Part shown: positions 1 through 8,846 of the stretch, piece by piece
Layout: every line of letters starts with the position of its first letter
Numbering within the stretch: position 1 is the first letter of the stretch
Origin: Butyrivibrio sp.
GTDB lineage: Bacteria > Bacillota > Clostridia > Lachnospirales > Lachnospiraceae
Length of the DNA stretch: 64,000 bases
Assembly (NCBI RefSeq): GCF_017635265.1
Contig: NZ_JAGBLU010000138.1
Coordinates: 23,741-87,740 of the forward strand
Reading direction: 5' to 3'
The notes under the pieces: model-generated
Databases searched by the model: none
Seen by the model: only the letters and a program-made list of their open reading frames with translations
Told to the model about the DNA's origin: nothing
Made by a program: the position numbers and the translations under genes

Positions 1-337
1 GATCTCTTGCTATTTTCAAAACTTCCTTTTCCCTCAGTTTTCCTCTTTTTCTTAACAAATCCAATAAGTTTTCCCCGGGGATAAAGCTGACAACTATAAA
101 TGTCCTCCCAAAACATACCAGTTTCGGAATTCTCTTTTTACGAATCAGGTTCATGTATTTTTTTGTCCCAAAACATTTTAGAACTGATGCCTCGTGTACG
201 AATGCATCTACATTTTCACCGGAATATATTTTCGATCTTTTATAAGTTACAAGTCTGCCGGTACTATTGTCACGGGCCAGAAAAGCCCGGCTGTTTCCAC
301 CTTCTCCAAGTTTTTTTATTATCTCCAATCTATCCAT
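1..337 (-). CDS. Serine/threonine protein kinase, N-terminal part (runs off the left edge)
   Basis: The minus-strand frame opens with ATG at 337 and stays open to the window edge (about 112 codons). It begins with a protein-kinase N-lobe: glycine-rich loop LGEGGNSRAFLA (residues 10-21), a lysine at 33 in VTYKRS that fits the ATP-binding lysine, and an alpha-C glutamate at 49 in HEASVL. A hinge-like VVSFIPGENLLDLL follows. The catalytic loop lies outside the window. The ATG is one base after the stop of the PP2C phosphatase gene, so the two are translationally linked and should act on the same Ser/Thr substrates. The family is fairly clear; whether it has PASTA or other sensor domains cannot be seen. 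Confidence 0.8.
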   Translation of the reverse strand, partial: MDRLEIIKKLGEGGNSRAFLARDNSTGRLVTYKRSKIYSGENVDAFVHEASVLKCFGTKKYMNLIRKKRIPKLVCFGRTFIVVSFIPGENLLDLLRKRGKLREKEVLKIARD

Positions 338-338
338 T

Positions 339-1121
339 TCAAAATTCCAAGCACATTGCAGCCACTGTGATATTATCCTGTTCCTTTCGATCTATAGCCA
401 TCCCTGTCAACTTTCTGCATTCTTCCAGCATATCTTCTGATGTTACACACATCTGCGGACAAAGAGATCTGAAAATTTCTTTTTCTGAAATTGTTTTCCA
501 AAACCCATCACTGCAAGCCACTACTGTTGAACTTGTCCTGATTTCCCCAAACATAATCTGAGGAGATATAGGTCCTCCATGTCCTATGCACTGAAGAAGT
601 ACATTTTGTTGCAGATCATCATCGGCGTCCTTTTCGGTAATAATTCCCCTATCAATTTTTTCCTGCACAAGGCTATGGTCATGGGTGATTTTCCTCACAT
701 CTTTCCTGCTTACCAGATATATTCTGGAATCACCAACATTCATAAGAATAAACTTCCTTCCAATTTGCAAAAGAGCTGTAAGTGTTGTCCCCAGACTGAT
801 TCCTCTGTGTTTCCCATAGCGTTTGATATCTTTATCCATATCCGCCAGAAGTCTCCTCCATGAGTTTTCAATAACTTCCCAAAGTTTATCCTCACCAATC
901 CCGAGCATTAAAGGCAGCTCTTCATGAAACCAGTTTTCAAGAGACCTTATCACTTTACAACTGGCAACTTCCCCTTTTGACAAGCCGCCCATACCATCAC
1001 AAACCGCAACAAATGAAATTCTGCCAACCTGACCCGCGCCGGCCACTTTGATAAGAGAAGCATCCTGGTTAACGGAGCGCTTCCTACCAGCATCAGTGTA
1101 AATACACGCTTTAACTTTCAT
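339..1121 (-). CDS. PP2C-family protein serine/threonine phosphatase
   Basis: Metal-dependent phosphatase that removes phosphate from Ser/Thr residues, about 260 residues. PP2C motifs appear in order: RSVNQD near 16-20, CDGMGG (41-46, metal-binding Asp), GTTLTALL (111-118), VGDSRIY (129-135), ACSDGF (202-207) and a C-terminal DNITV with the last metal-binding Asp. The start at 1121 is preferred because GAAAGGA lies about 7 bases upstream; an ATG seven codons earlier has no such site. It is followed one base later by the kinase gene. In Firmicutes this pairing tunes wall growth and division, which suits the FtsEX cluster upstream. No TM segment is visible, so it is probably cytosolic. Confidence 0.9.
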   Translation of the reverse strand: MKVKACIYTDAGRKRSVNQDASLIKVAGAGQVGRISFVAVCDGMGGLSKGEVASCKVIRSLENWFHEELPLMLGIGEDKLWEVIENSWRRLLADMDKDIKRYGKHRGISLGTTLTALLQIGRKFILMNVGDSRIYLVSRKDVRKITHDHSLVQEKIDRGIITEKDADDDLQQNVLLQCIGHGGPISPQIMFGEIRTSSTVVACSDGFWKTISEKEIFRSLCPQMCVTSEDMLEECRKLTGMAIDRKEQDNITVAAMCLEF

Positions 1122-1199
1122 GATATTCCTTTCATAACACACGTAAATCCAAAACTATTTCTAACAATTGGAAAAAGCGCTCGAACGAGCAATTAAACC

Positions 1200-1236
1200 A
1201 AAAAAAGAAAACTGTGCTAAGACCTAGCACAGTTTT
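1200..1236 (-). terminator. Rho-independent terminator after ctpA
   Basis: A perfect 12-bp stem (1208-1219 with 1225-1236, 5-base loop) is followed on the minus strand by a T-rich run at 1200-1206. It lies about 28 bases after the ctpA stop and closes the ftsE-ftsX-M23-ctpA transcript. Confidence 0.9.
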
Positions 1237-1263
1237 GAATGATACTATTATTATTTTTTCTTG

Positions 1264-2535
1264 TCAACCAGCTTTTTCTTCCTCTTCACTCATTGACTCT
1301 TTTAATACTTCTATAGCCTTATTTAACTGATTATCAGTTTTGTCCTCTGCATATGCATCTGCATCAAATTCAACTTCAACGTCAGGCTCTATTCCTACTC
1401 CATGGATATCTGAACCATTGGGTGTGTAATAGTTACTTACAGTTAACTTTATTGCAGTACCATCCTTAAGGTCAAAGATTCTCTGAACAATGCCTTTTCC
1501 GTATGTTGTGGTTCCTACCAGCGTTCCGATTCCGTAGTCCTTAATTGCACCTGATAAAATTTCTGATGCACTTGCTGAATATTTGTTAACAAGCACTACT
1601 ACAGGAATATCAATCTCGTGAGTTCCATCACAGGTATAATCTTCTCTGTTGCCTTCTCTATCCACAGTATATACTATTGTTCCTTTTGGAAGGAGCTGTC
1701 TTGCAATATCACATACCGCTGTAAGACTTCCACCCGGATTACTTCGCAGGTCAATAATAAGTCCTTCTATGTTATTTGCTCTAAGCTCTGCCATCCCTTC
1801 AGTAAACTGATCCGGCGTCACTTCATCAAATTCCGTAATCTGAAGATATCCGATTCCATCCTCCATGACTTCAGTTTTAACTGTTGGAACTGACACCTTG
1901 GCACGCATAACATCAACTTCTATTTCCTCAAGATCACTTCCTCTAAGAAGTGTCAGATGAACTGTTGTACCTTCTTCGCCTTTTATAAGAGATACTACTT
2001 CGCTCAGCTCAAGTCCCTGTGTGCTCTCTTTGTTGACTTCATAGATGATGTCATCAGTCTGAAGCTGTGCTTCTTCTGCCGGGCTTCCCTCCATTACTCC
2101 TGAGATACGTGGAAGTGCCATGGTCTGATCCATGCTTACATAAGCACCTATTCCATAGTAAATCCCTTCGGTATCATTCATAAGTTCAGTCAACTCTTCC
2201 TCGGTATAGTAAACTGAATATGGATCATCAAGAGATTCCATCAGTCCCTTATATAAGCCATTTGCTTTATCCTCGGTTGTTACATCCGTCTTATAAAAAT
2301 TAGTATCGATAACAGCTTCTATTTTGTTAATCTTTGACAGGATATCCTCGCTTAATACCGTACTACCACTTACTTCATTTTGAACTGTAGCCACGTTTAA
2401 AGTAAGCAGGTACCCAATACAAACTGCAGCACTTATAAATAAAGCCACAAAACAGCCCACCAAAATTCCACTTAAAAATCTTCTGTTTAGTCTTCCGCGG
2501 TACTGCTGTTCATCGAACCCGTTTTGATAATCCAT
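1264..2535 (-). CDS. ctpA: S41-family C-terminal processing peptidase (CtpA/CtpB type)
   Basis: Membrane-anchored serine protease of 423 residues. One TM segment lies at about 20-46, a PDZ domain at about 115-205, then the S41 catalytic core. The Ser/Lys dyad is visible: Ser322 in YSASASE and Lys347 in YGKGIVQ, with Gln351 at the third catalytic position known from B. subtilis CtpB. The substrate-gating motif NPGGS is at about 266-270. It sits behind the M23 hydrolase and FtsEX, a common Firmicute arrangement in which the protease may process wall enzymes. AGGAGCG precedes the ATG. Confidence 0.95.
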   Translation of the reverse strand: MDYQNGFDEQQYRGRLNRRFLSGILVGCFVALFISAAVCIGYLLTLNVATVQNEVSGSTVLSEDILSKINKIEAVIDTNFYKTDVTTEDKANGLYKGLMESLDDPYSVYYTEEELTELMNDTEGIYYGIGAYVSMDQTMALPRISGVMEGSPAEEAQLQTDDIIYEVNKESTQGLELSEVVSLIKGEEGTTVHLTLLRGSDLEEIEVDVMRAKVSVPTVKTEVMEDGIGYLQITEFDEVTPDQFTEGMAELRANNIEGLIIDLRSNPGGSLTAVCDIARQLLPKGTIVYTVDREGNREDYTCDGTHEIDIPVVVLVNKYSASASEILSGAIKDYGIGTLVGTTTYGKGIVQRIFDLKDGTAIKLTVSNYYTPNGSDIHGVGIEPDVEVEFDADAYAEDKTDNQLNKAIEVLKESMSEEEEKAG

Positions 2536-2565
2536 TTCTTTTCGCTCCTATCTCCGGAAAATTCA

Positions 2566-3789
2566 TTATTTCAGATAATTCCATGGACTAACGTAAGCTC
2601 CGTTTAAGCGTACGCCAAAATGCAGATGATTACCTGTAGATCTTCCGGTGGATCCTACTGCTGCAATCTTAGTTCCCGCAGTAACATCCGTTCCTTTTGA
2701 GACATACAACGCTGAGCAATGCATATATATGGTATAAAGACCACCACCATGGTTAATCATTATGTAATTACCCATGGATGAGTTATAGTCAGCAGCTACA
2801 ACCGTGCCATTATAGGCTGCAAGGATAGCCGATCCGCCGGGCGCTGCCAGATCTATACCATTATGCATTTTTTGAACCCCAAGAGTCGGGTGTAATCTCA
2901 TACCAAAATCATCAGAAATTCTGGTATAGCTCGGACAAGGCCAGGTGAATACACCACCATCATACATATATCTACTATAAAGAGCAGCCTTATCAGCGGC
3001 AACCTCTTTTTCAAGAGCAGCTATTGTAGCATTCTCAGCTTTGATTTCAGCCTCGTATTCAGCTATAGCTGCTTCTTTATTGGAAATATCGGTCTTAACA
3101 GCCGAAAGCTCGCTATTCTTTGCTGAAAGAAGGGACTGAAGATTATCTTCTTCCTGCTCCTTTTCTTCCATTGCAAGATCAAGCGTCGCCTTTTCCTCTT
3201 CAAGCGCTTCTTTGGTAACAGTAATAAGCTGAGTGGTTGCAATATATTCGTTGAGCTTTTTTCTGTCATAGGAGGAAAGCATTTCAATGTATTCAGCTTT
3301 GTTAAGCATATCTCCAAAGCTTCCTGATTCTGCCAGAAGCTCCATGTACATGGTATCGCCACGCTCATACATAAATTTGATACGCTTTTTCATGGCTTCA
3401 TACTGCTCCTGCTGAATTCTTTCAGCTTCCTCAAGCTCTTTTGTGGTTTCTTCTATCTCAGCCTCTTTTTCAGTAATCTGATCCGTAAGAGCGTCAATCT
3501 TGGTCTGTATATCAGTAAGCGATGCATCCAGCTCAGTAATATATGCATTCAAATCCGACTTGCTCTTTTCGAGATCTTTTTTTATCTTCTCAAGATTAGT
3601 CTTTGCCGAACTGAGTGAATCACGTTCTTTTTTGGCTTCGCTGATCTGAGCTTCTTTTGCCTTGATACTCTCCTCAGTCACTTCCGCATACGAAGATATG
3701 CAGCTACCTGCAAATATAGCAATTGCTGTAGCTGCACATATTAACCCTTTAACTATTCTGTTATTATAAGCATTTTTTAGTAAATTCAA
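2566..3789 (-). CDS. Coiled-coil M23 murein hydrolase / hydrolase activator (EnvC/PcsB-like)
   Basis: Exported 407-residue protein. A hydrophobic signal segment (about 14-35) precedes a long coiled coil (about 38-270) and a C-terminal LytM/M23 domain. Zinc ligands are present: H309 and D313 in HNGIDLAAPGG, and H390 in the HLHFGV motif, with H357 in YMHCS, so it should be an active endopeptidase rather than a degenerate EnvC-type activator. Gene order ftsE-ftsX-this gene implies that FtsEX drives it conformationally at the septum, as known for FtsEX-PcsB/CwlO. The start codon is TTG, with AAGGA rather far upstream (about 12 bases), so the exact start is uncertain. Confidence 0.9.
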   Translation of the reverse strand: MNLLKNAYNNRIVKGLICAATAIAIFAGSCISSYAEVTEESIKAKEAQISEAKKERDSLSSAKTNLEKIKKDLEKSKSDLNAYITELDASLTDIQTKIDALTDQITEKEAEIEETTKELEEAERIQQEQYEAMKKRIKFMYERGDTMYMELLAESGSFGDMLNKAEYIEMLSSYDRKKLNEYIATTQLITVTKEALEEEKATLDLAMEEKEQEEDNLQSLLSAKNSELSAVKTDISNKEAAIAEYEAEIKAENATIAALEKEVAADKAALYSRYMYDGGVFTWPCPSYTRISDDFGMRLHPTLGVQKMHNGIDLAAPGGSAILAAYNGTVVAADYNSSMGNYIMINHGGGLYTIYMHCSALYVSKGTDVTAGTKIAAVGSTGRSTGNHLHFGVRLNGAYVSPWNYLK

Positions 3790-3812
3790 TGTAAAAGAAT
3801 ATCCTTTATGAC

Positions 3813-4709
3813 TTATACATGTAGGTGCTTTCTTACAGTCGTGAAACTACCAAAGAATCCAATGCCAATTCCTATTGCAAGAGAAATAGGTACAAGCTTG
3901 TTGTACACAATGCTGACAGGAAGGAAATTAAGTAGCGTTGAAAGCATGGTAAACCTTGATACCACATAAGCAATAGCATTTGTATAAACAAAGTAAATTA
4001 TTACAAGCGGAATGATTGACCCTATAATTCCGATTATGATACCTTCTACCACGAAAGGCGCACGTACAAAAAAGTCAGTAGCACCTATGTATTTCATGAT
4101 GTTAATCTCATCTTTTCTGACCGCAATACCCATTGTAACCGTGTTGCTGATAAGGAAGATGGAAACCAGCAGAAGAATTATTATGATTCCGGCTGAAATA
4201 TACGCGATAAGAACATTTAAGCCGCTAAGCGTGTTGGCTGTAACTTCTGAACGGTTAACTTCTCTGACAACATCAATTGACTCAATGTAAGTAACCAAAG
4301 CTCCCTGCAAAGATACGTCGTTAAGATATATCTGAAGGTTAGCTGAATCAGCAAGCGGATTCTCTGTAAAACCATCAGCATACTCGCCAAGATATTCCTC
4401 TTTAAAGTCCTCCCAGGCATCATCTGCTGAAACATAAACTATCTCTCTGACTTCCGCTCTCTGTTCAAGATCACTCTTTACAGCAAGTATCTGCTCCTCG
4501 GAAGTTCCTTCGTTAAAGAAAACCGTAACCGAAACTCCCTCTTCTGCAGTCTTAACTACATTTTCAAAGTTGGTGATTATAGAATAAAAAAGTCCGAACA
4601 AAAACAGGCAGGCACTTATTGTAGCTATGGAAGCAAGCGTGTACCACTTGTTTCTGCCTAAATTCTTAAATCCTTGTCCGATGGTGTAAAAGAAACTACT
4701 AATCCTCAT
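3813..4709 (-). CDS. ftsX: Cell division ABC transporter permease FtsX
   Basis: FtsX, about 298 residues, with four TM segments: one near 20-45, an extracellular domain to about 165, then three more. The N-terminal RISSFFYTIGQGFKNLGRNKW is typical of FtsX, as is the VRKDEINIMKYIGAT cytoplasmic stretch before the last helices. The start at 4709 is chosen because it matches family length and overlaps ftsE by 11 bases, with GAAGAGGG upstream; a longer frame adds ten unlikely residues. With FtsE it forms a complex that transmits ATP hydrolysis to the extracellular hydrolase encoded next. Confidence 0.95.
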   Translation of the reverse strand: MRISSFFYTIGQGFKNLGRNKWYTLASIATISACLFLFGLFYSIITNFENVVKTAEEGVSVTVFFNEGTSEEQILAVKSDLEQRAEVREIVYVSADDAWEDFKEEYLGEYADGFTENPLADSANLQIYLNDVSLQGALVTYIESIDVVREVNRSEVTANTLSGLNVLIAYISAGIIIILLLVSIFLISNTVTMGIAVRKDEINIMKYIGATDFFVRAPFVVEGIIIGIIGSIIPLVIIYFVYTNAIAYVVSRFTMLSTLLNFLPVSIVYNKLVPISLAIGIGIGFFGSFTTVRKHLHV

Positions 4710-5439
4710 CGATGTACATACCCTCTTCCTCGTCTTCAATAATGACGCCTTTTTTCATGGTTATAACTCTCTTTTTCATGGCGTTAACGATTTCTCTGTT
4801 ATGTGTTACCACAATAACTGTTGTACCATTTTCGTTGATCTGCTCCATGAGCTTCATAATTTCCCATGAATTGTTAGGATCAAGGTTTCCGGTAGGCTCA
4901 TCTGCCAAAAGAATTGTAGGCTTATTTACAAGCGCTCTTGCAAGGGCAACTCTCTGCTGTTCGCCACCTGACAACTGGTTTATTTTATTCTTGTATTTTC
5001 CTGCAAGGTTAACCGTTGCAAGAATAGAAGGAACGTTTCTCTTTATCTCTCTCGTAGGAGTCTGTACAATTCTCTGTGCAAAAGCAACATTCTCGTACAC
5101 GTTCCTGTCCTTTAAAAGTCTGAAATCCTGAAATACTATTCCGAGGTTTCTCCTGAACTTAGGTATCTTACTGTGTTTGATCTTTCTCAGATTATAACCG
5201 AGAACTGTTATTTCACCATCTGTCGGCACAAGCTCTCTGAGAAGAAGCTTTATGAGGGTTGATTTACCTGAACCGCTGTCTCCAACGATAAAAACGAACT
5301 CCCCTTTTTTGATATGAAGTGAGACACCATTTAATGCAGGTGCACCTGTAGAATATGACTTGGTAACATTCTCAAGGGTTATTACCTCATCATCAGGGAT
5401 CTGCCTTGTGCCCCTTTTTCTTCTGTAGCCTTTTTCCAT
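4699..5439 (-). CDS. ftsE: Cell division ATP-binding protein FtsE
   Basis: ABC ATPase of 246 residues. Walker A GDSGSGKST, Q-loop VFQDFRLL, signature LSGGEQQRVALAR, Walker B ILLADEPTGNLD and the H-loop VVTHN are all present. A short basic N-terminal extension (EKGYRRKRGTRQ) precedes the usual domain start. It is the first gene of the ftsE-ftsX-M23-ctpA unit, with AGGAG 7 bases before ATG. With FtsX it couples ATP turnover at the division site to peptidoglycan hydrolysis. Confidence 0.97.
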   Translation of the reverse strand: MEKGYRRKRGTRQIPDDEVITLENVTKSYSTGAPALNGVSLHIKKGEFVFIVGDSGSGKSTLIKLLLRELVPTDGEITVLGYNLRKIKHSKIPKFRRNLGIVFQDFRLLKDRNVYENVAFAQRIVQTPTREIKRNVPSILATVNLAGKYKNKINQLSGGEQQRVALARALVNKPTILLADEPTGNLDPNNSWEIMKLMEQINENGTTVIVVTHNREIVNAMKKRVITMKKGVIIEDEEEGMYIDED

Positions 5440-5487
5440 ATATTTCTCCTAGAACAAATTAATTAGATTAAAAGCAAAGATTTACAA

Positions 5488-6570
5488 TCAAGTAAACTTC
5501 TCCATGTACTTCATGTATCTTACAACCATAAGAGCAATTTTAAAAGTAATTGCATCATCAAAAACTCGCAAATCCAATCCTGTACTCTTCTGAAGTTTAT
5601 CAAGCCTGTATACAAGAGTATTTCTATGGATAAAGAGCTGTCTTGATGTTTCCGAAACATTAAGACTGTTTTCAAAAAACTTATCAATAGTTGTAAGTGT
5701 CTCCTGATCGAACTCGTCAGGATTCTTGCCACCGAAAATTTCCTTGATGAACATTTTGCATAGAGGGATCGGCAACTGGTAAATAAGTCTTCCAATTCCG
5801 AGTTCACTGTAGCAGATTACCTTTCTTTCATCAAAGAATATCTTACCTACATCAAGTGCCATCTTGGCTTCTTTATAAGATCTGCTGACTTCCTTTATCT
5901 CTCCCACAACAGTACCATAGGCAATCCTTACTCCGGAAAGCCCTTCTTTTTCAAGTACTGACTGCATCTCTTCTGCGGACTTGGCAATCTCTCCCGGCTT
6001 GTTAAAGTCAGTAACATCCTTAACTATTATAATATTGTCCTCATCAACCTCTGTGACAAAATCTGTTCCATTTCCAAAATGAGTTCTGGCAATCTCAAGG
6101 GCATTATTGTCCCTTCCGTTAACAGACTCAACGATCATGGCAACTCTCTTGGCATCAGTCTGAATATGGAGCTTTTTAGCTCTGCTGTAGATATCAACCA
6201 GAAGAAGGTTATCAAGAAGCAGGTTCTTAATGAAGTTATCCTTGTCAAATCTCTCTTTATAAGCAACTAAAAGAGTCTGGATCTGATATGCTATCATCTT
6301 ACCAAGCATATAGATATTCTCACCACTTCCGGTGCAGATTAAAATGTACTCAAGGCTCTGCTCATCATATATTTTAAAGAACTGATATCCCTGAATTTCC
6401 TGAGAATCAGCAGGAGATTCCACAAAGTCCCTTGCAGCAGAAGATATGTTGCCTATATCACTGCTTGTGGAAGCGACCTCCTTGCCATCAATATCAAGCA
6501 CAAAAAGATCTACATGTGCTATGTTTTTTAACCCGTCAATGGTATTCTGAAGAATTTGATTAGAAATCAT
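5488..6570 (-). CDS. CdaR/PucR-family transcriptional regulator
   Basis: 360-residue regulator. The N-terminal ~130 residues resemble the sugar-diacid-recognition / sensor domain of CdaR, the middle (about 140-270) the GGDEF-like linker of this family, and the C-terminus carries the PucR-type helix-turn-helix: NVSETSRQLFIHRNTLVYRL. Family members respond to small carboxylates or purine metabolites, but no target gene can be assigned: downstream ftsE is constitutive division machinery and upstream yjfB is divergent. The leader contains a 14-bp perfect inverted repeat (6632-6645/6665-6678) that may be an operator. Confidence 0.85.
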   Translation of the reverse strand: MISNQILQNTIDGLKNIAHVDLFVLDIDGKEVASTSSDIGNISSAARDFVESPADSQEIQGYQFFKIYDEQSLEYILICTGSGENIYMLGKMIAYQIQTLLVAYKERFDKDNFIKNLLLDNLLLVDIYSRAKKLHIQTDAKRVAMIVESVNGRDNNALEIARTHFGNGTDFVTEVDEDNIIIVKDVTDFNKPGEIAKSAEEMQSVLEKEGLSGVRIAYGTVVGEIKEVSRSYKEAKMALDVGKIFFDERKVICYSELGIGRLIYQLPIPLCKMFIKEIFGGKNPDEFDQETLTTIDKFFENSLNVSETSRQLFIHRNTLVYRLDKLQKSTGLDLRVFDDAITFKIALMVVRYMKYMEKFT

Positions 6571-6631
6571 TTTACACTCTTTCTGAAGAGCATCTTAGCT
6601 CTACTGAATTTATACATAGCCATTTTAATAT

Positions 6632-6678
6632 AAATGTACAAAAAAATCCACCAATTAATAGGGCTTTTTTGTACATTT
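6632..6678. repeat. 14-bp inverted repeat in the cdaR-like/yjfB intergenic region
   Basis: AAATGTACAAAAAA at 6632-6645 is perfectly complementary to TTTTTTGTACATTT at 6665-6678 (19-base spacer). It lies in the leader of the minus-strand regulator gene and upstream of plus-strand yjfB. It is too AT-rich to be a classical terminator; an operator for autoregulation or a leader hairpin are the options. Confidence 0.5.
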
Positions 6679-6728
6679 TTTTATTTTCATAGTCAAAACT
6701 TACAAAAACACCTTCTTCATTTTGGTAT

Positions 6729-6755
6729 TAACATTCGAAGTTACCGTGACGATAT
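6729..6755 (+). promoter_or_regulatory. Sigma-D (sigma-28) type promoter of yjfB
   Basis: TAAC at 6729-6732, a 15-base spacer and GACGATAT at 6748-6755 match the Bacillus sigma-D consensus TAAA-N15-GCCGATAT at 10 of 12 positions. The only plus-strand gene downstream is a YjfB-family putative motility protein, which fits flagellar sigma control. Confidence 0.65.
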
Positions 6756-6822
6756 ACAAGACAGGATAAAGTATATTGCGCCCTAAAGAACGTTTCAGAG
6801 CGCAGACGCACAGGAGGTGCCT

Positions 6823-7011
6823 ATGGATATTCCTGCTTTATCGATGGTCCTTGCACAGAACAAGGTTTTAACTGATGTTGGAGTTGCTATGCTTTCCAAG
6901 AATCTTGATCTCATGGAGGATGTAGGTAGTTCTTTGATCGAAGGCATTGATGCCGTATCAGAGTTATCTGTTAATCCTGATATTGGAGGAAACATAGACA
7001 TTCGCATCTAA
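6823..7011 (+). CDS. yjfB: YjfB-family putative motility protein
   Basis: Small 62-residue protein. The start MDIPALSMVLAQ and the end GGNIDIRI are the hallmarks of the YjfB family (Pfam 'putative motility protein'), which is associated with flagellar regulons; its biochemical role is unknown. ATG at 6823 has a perfect AGGAGG five bases upstream; a GTG two codons earlier overlaps that site and is rejected. It is a single gene in opposite orientation to its neighbours, preceded by a sigma-D-like promoter and followed by a terminator shared with the convergent CPBP protease gene. Confidence 0.85.
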   Translation: MDIPALSMVLAQNKVLTDVGVAMLSKNLDLMEDVGSSLIEGIDAVSELSVNPDIGGNIDIRI

Positions 7012-7020
7012 AACGCCATC

Positions 7021-7057
7021 AAAAAACGCCCTTGGCTTTCAATCTGCCACGGGCGTT
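7021..7057. terminator. Bidirectional terminator between yjfB and the CPBP protease gene
   Basis: AACGCCC (7025-7031) pairs with GGGCGTT (7051-7057), extended by TGGC/GCCA after one mismatch. On the minus strand it is followed by six T (7021-7026), so it is strongest for the CPBP gene; the plus-strand T-run is weak. Confidence 0.8.
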
Positions 7058-7061
7058 TGCT

Positions 7062-8000
7062 TTATAAGTATGTTGCCACATATACCATCCACGCAAAAGC
7101 TATTACCATCGCAATTATCAAAGGCACAGTAATAAGTTTATAGCCCTGTCCGGGATACATACGGATGCTGTCAACAAAAGCCCTTCTGTTTTCCATCTCT
7201 GAAATCTTATAAACTATGCAAAGAGCAATCGCTGTAAATATCACCGCCAGTACAAAATATATACCTATCATCAGATAAGTACTTCCATCTCCTGCACCGT
7301 AACTCTCCAGTGTTTCATCGGCCTCACTTATAATGTCTGGGAAAGTATACATGTAGATAACTTCGATTGAGTTAAACAGGGCATGAGCAAAAAACGATGA
7401 CCATATACTGCCCGTAGCCTCAACCAATATGCAAAACATTATCCCCATTACCGTTCCATATGCAAACTGATTAAAATTAAGATGCATCATTCCAAAAAGA
7501 ATCGAAGAAAGAACTATGGAGCCAATAATTCGCCCGGTCCTTTGGTAGCTATGGAGAATGTAGCCTCTGAAAACAAACTCTTCCACAAAAGGTCCTACAA
7601 TACCTATAGATAAAAGCATTGTCCACATCGGCATGGCAAGAACTTCACCGCTGATAGAACTAACCATATTTTCCACAAAAAGCATAGATACGGAATTCAC
7701 AAAGGACACCAGCGGAAACAGGCTAATAACATATACGACAATCATAAACAGAGTAGTGATTTTTATTTTTTTAAACGGAACAGCCTCCGTGATCTTCTCT
7801 CCGCCGTAGAGAATAGCCGCCAGTGCCGGAATCAACACCACAAGCTCTGAAAGTACATTGTTTGTAAGTATTGAAAGGCTGCTTCCCGTAAGTATGATCC
7901 AATAACTCAAAAGCAGAGTGAATGCCAATGTGGCAAGTATCATATACAAAAAAGATCTGTTAGCTCTTTTATAATCCACGCCAAACTCCTTATCTGACAA
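7062..8000 (-). CDS. CPBP-family intramembrane metalloprotease
   Basis: 312-residue membrane protein with about seven to eight TM helices. The CPBP (Abi/CAAX-like) motifs are present: EEFVFRG (the EExxxR glutamates and arginine), FGMMHLNF and FFAHALFNS providing the two histidines. Such enzymes are glutamate-type intramembrane proteases; substrates in this family are mostly unknown, including maturation of small peptides. The start is TTG at 8000, with GAGGA 8 bases upstream, overlapping the end of cvfB by 11 bases, so the two are probably translationally coupled. Confidence 0.9.
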   Translation of the reverse strand: MSDKEFGVDYKRANRSFLYMILATLAFTLLLSYWIILTGSSLSILTNNVLSELVVLIPALAAILYGGEKITEAVPFKKIKITTLFMIVVYVISLFPLVSFVNSVSMLFVENMVSSISGEVLAMPMWTMLLSIGIVGPFVEEFVFRGYILHSYQRTGRIIGSIVLSSILFGMMHLNFNQFAYGTVMGIMFCILVEATGSIWSSFFAHALFNSIEVIYMYTFPDIISEADETLESYGAGDGSTYLMIGIYFVLAVIFTAIALCIVYKISEMENRRAFVDSIRMYPGQGYKLITVPLIIAMVIAFAWMVYVATYL

Positions 8001-8823
8001 CTATTGAGTCCTCTTTTATGACTATCTTCTCTTCCTTTAAAAGACGACCAACAGCCCGCTTAAACTCATTCTTGCTCATTCCTGTCTTTTCCCTGATAAG
8101 TTCAGGAGAAGCTTTATCAGTAAACGGAATTCTTCCGCCTCCGGCTTCCAACATAGAATATATCTTTTCAGCATCTGTATCCATCTGAAGGTACGCTTTC
8201 TCTCTAAGACTTAAATTAAGTCTGCCATCCTCCTTAACTGAAGTAACTCTTGCAGAAATATTGTCACCAATCTTTATATTTCCATAGAGTTCCTTTTTAG
8301 GGATAAGAGCTGAATAGATATCATCCACAGCAACGAAAGCGCCAAAGTTATCACTCAGTTCGTAAACAGTGCCCTGAACCTTGTCATCCTTGCCATATGG
8401 GCTCTCATTTAAAAGATATCTGTATACATTCATGGTAACGCAAAGTCTTGAACTCTTATCAATATAAAGAGCACAAAGAACATCGTCACCTTTTTTTACC
8501 TTAGCGGTCTGTTCCCTGAATGGCAAAAGAACATCTTTTTCAAGCCCCCAATCCATGAAGGCACCAATCTTTCCGGTTTCTTTTACTTTTAACCTTCTTA
8601 CGTCACCGAGCATTATCTTGGGCTCATTGGTCGTGGCTATTGGTCTGTCATCTGAGTCTTTATAGACAAAGACCTCGATTTTTGTCCCTATATCAGTTCC
8701 CTGCGGCACCTGTTTAGCAGGTAAAAGAACTTTCTCATCACTTCCGTTTTCCTCTGCAAGATATACTCCAAAGTCAACCTTCTTAATAACTACAAGTGTC
8801 TGTTTTTCTCCTAATCTTATCAT
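7990..8823 (-). CDS. cvfB: CvfB-like S1 RNA-binding protein
   Basis: 277-residue cytosolic protein with tandem S1/OB-fold modules (about 1-60, 70-135 and 145-210) and a C-terminal winged-helix region (about 215-277), the CvfB layout. S1-type stretches such as GKIGAFMDWGLEKDVLLPF and DNFGAFVAVDD are visible. CvfB binds RNA and affects virulence-factor expression in Staphylococcus; its role here is unknown. GGAGG precedes ATG. It overlaps the CPBP protease gene. Confidence 0.88.
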   Translation of the reverse strand: MIRLGEKQTLVVIKKVDFGVYLAEENGSDEKVLLPAKQVPQGTDIGTKIEVFVYKDSDDRPIATTNEPKIMLGDVRRLKVKETGKIGAFMDWGLEKDVLLPFREQTAKVKKGDDVLCALYIDKSSRLCVTMNVYRYLLNESPYGKDDKVQGTVYELSDNFGAFVAVDDIYSALIPKKELYGNIKIGDNISARVTSVKEDGRLNLSLREKAYLQMDTDAEKIYSMLEAGGGRIPFTDKASPELIREKTGMSKNEFKRAVGRLLKEEKIVIKEDSIVVR

Positions 8824-8846
8824 GGTTCCTCCGTCCTAAAGTCCTA

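Noticed and set aside
100-561. Plus-strand open frame across the kinase/phosphatase junction.
   Set aside because: It is antisense to two clear genes with protein-family motifs and has no ribosome site.
1179-1190. GCTCG-AA-CGAGC palindrome upstream of the PP2C gene as an operator.
   Set aside because: Too short and found only once; no known factor matches.
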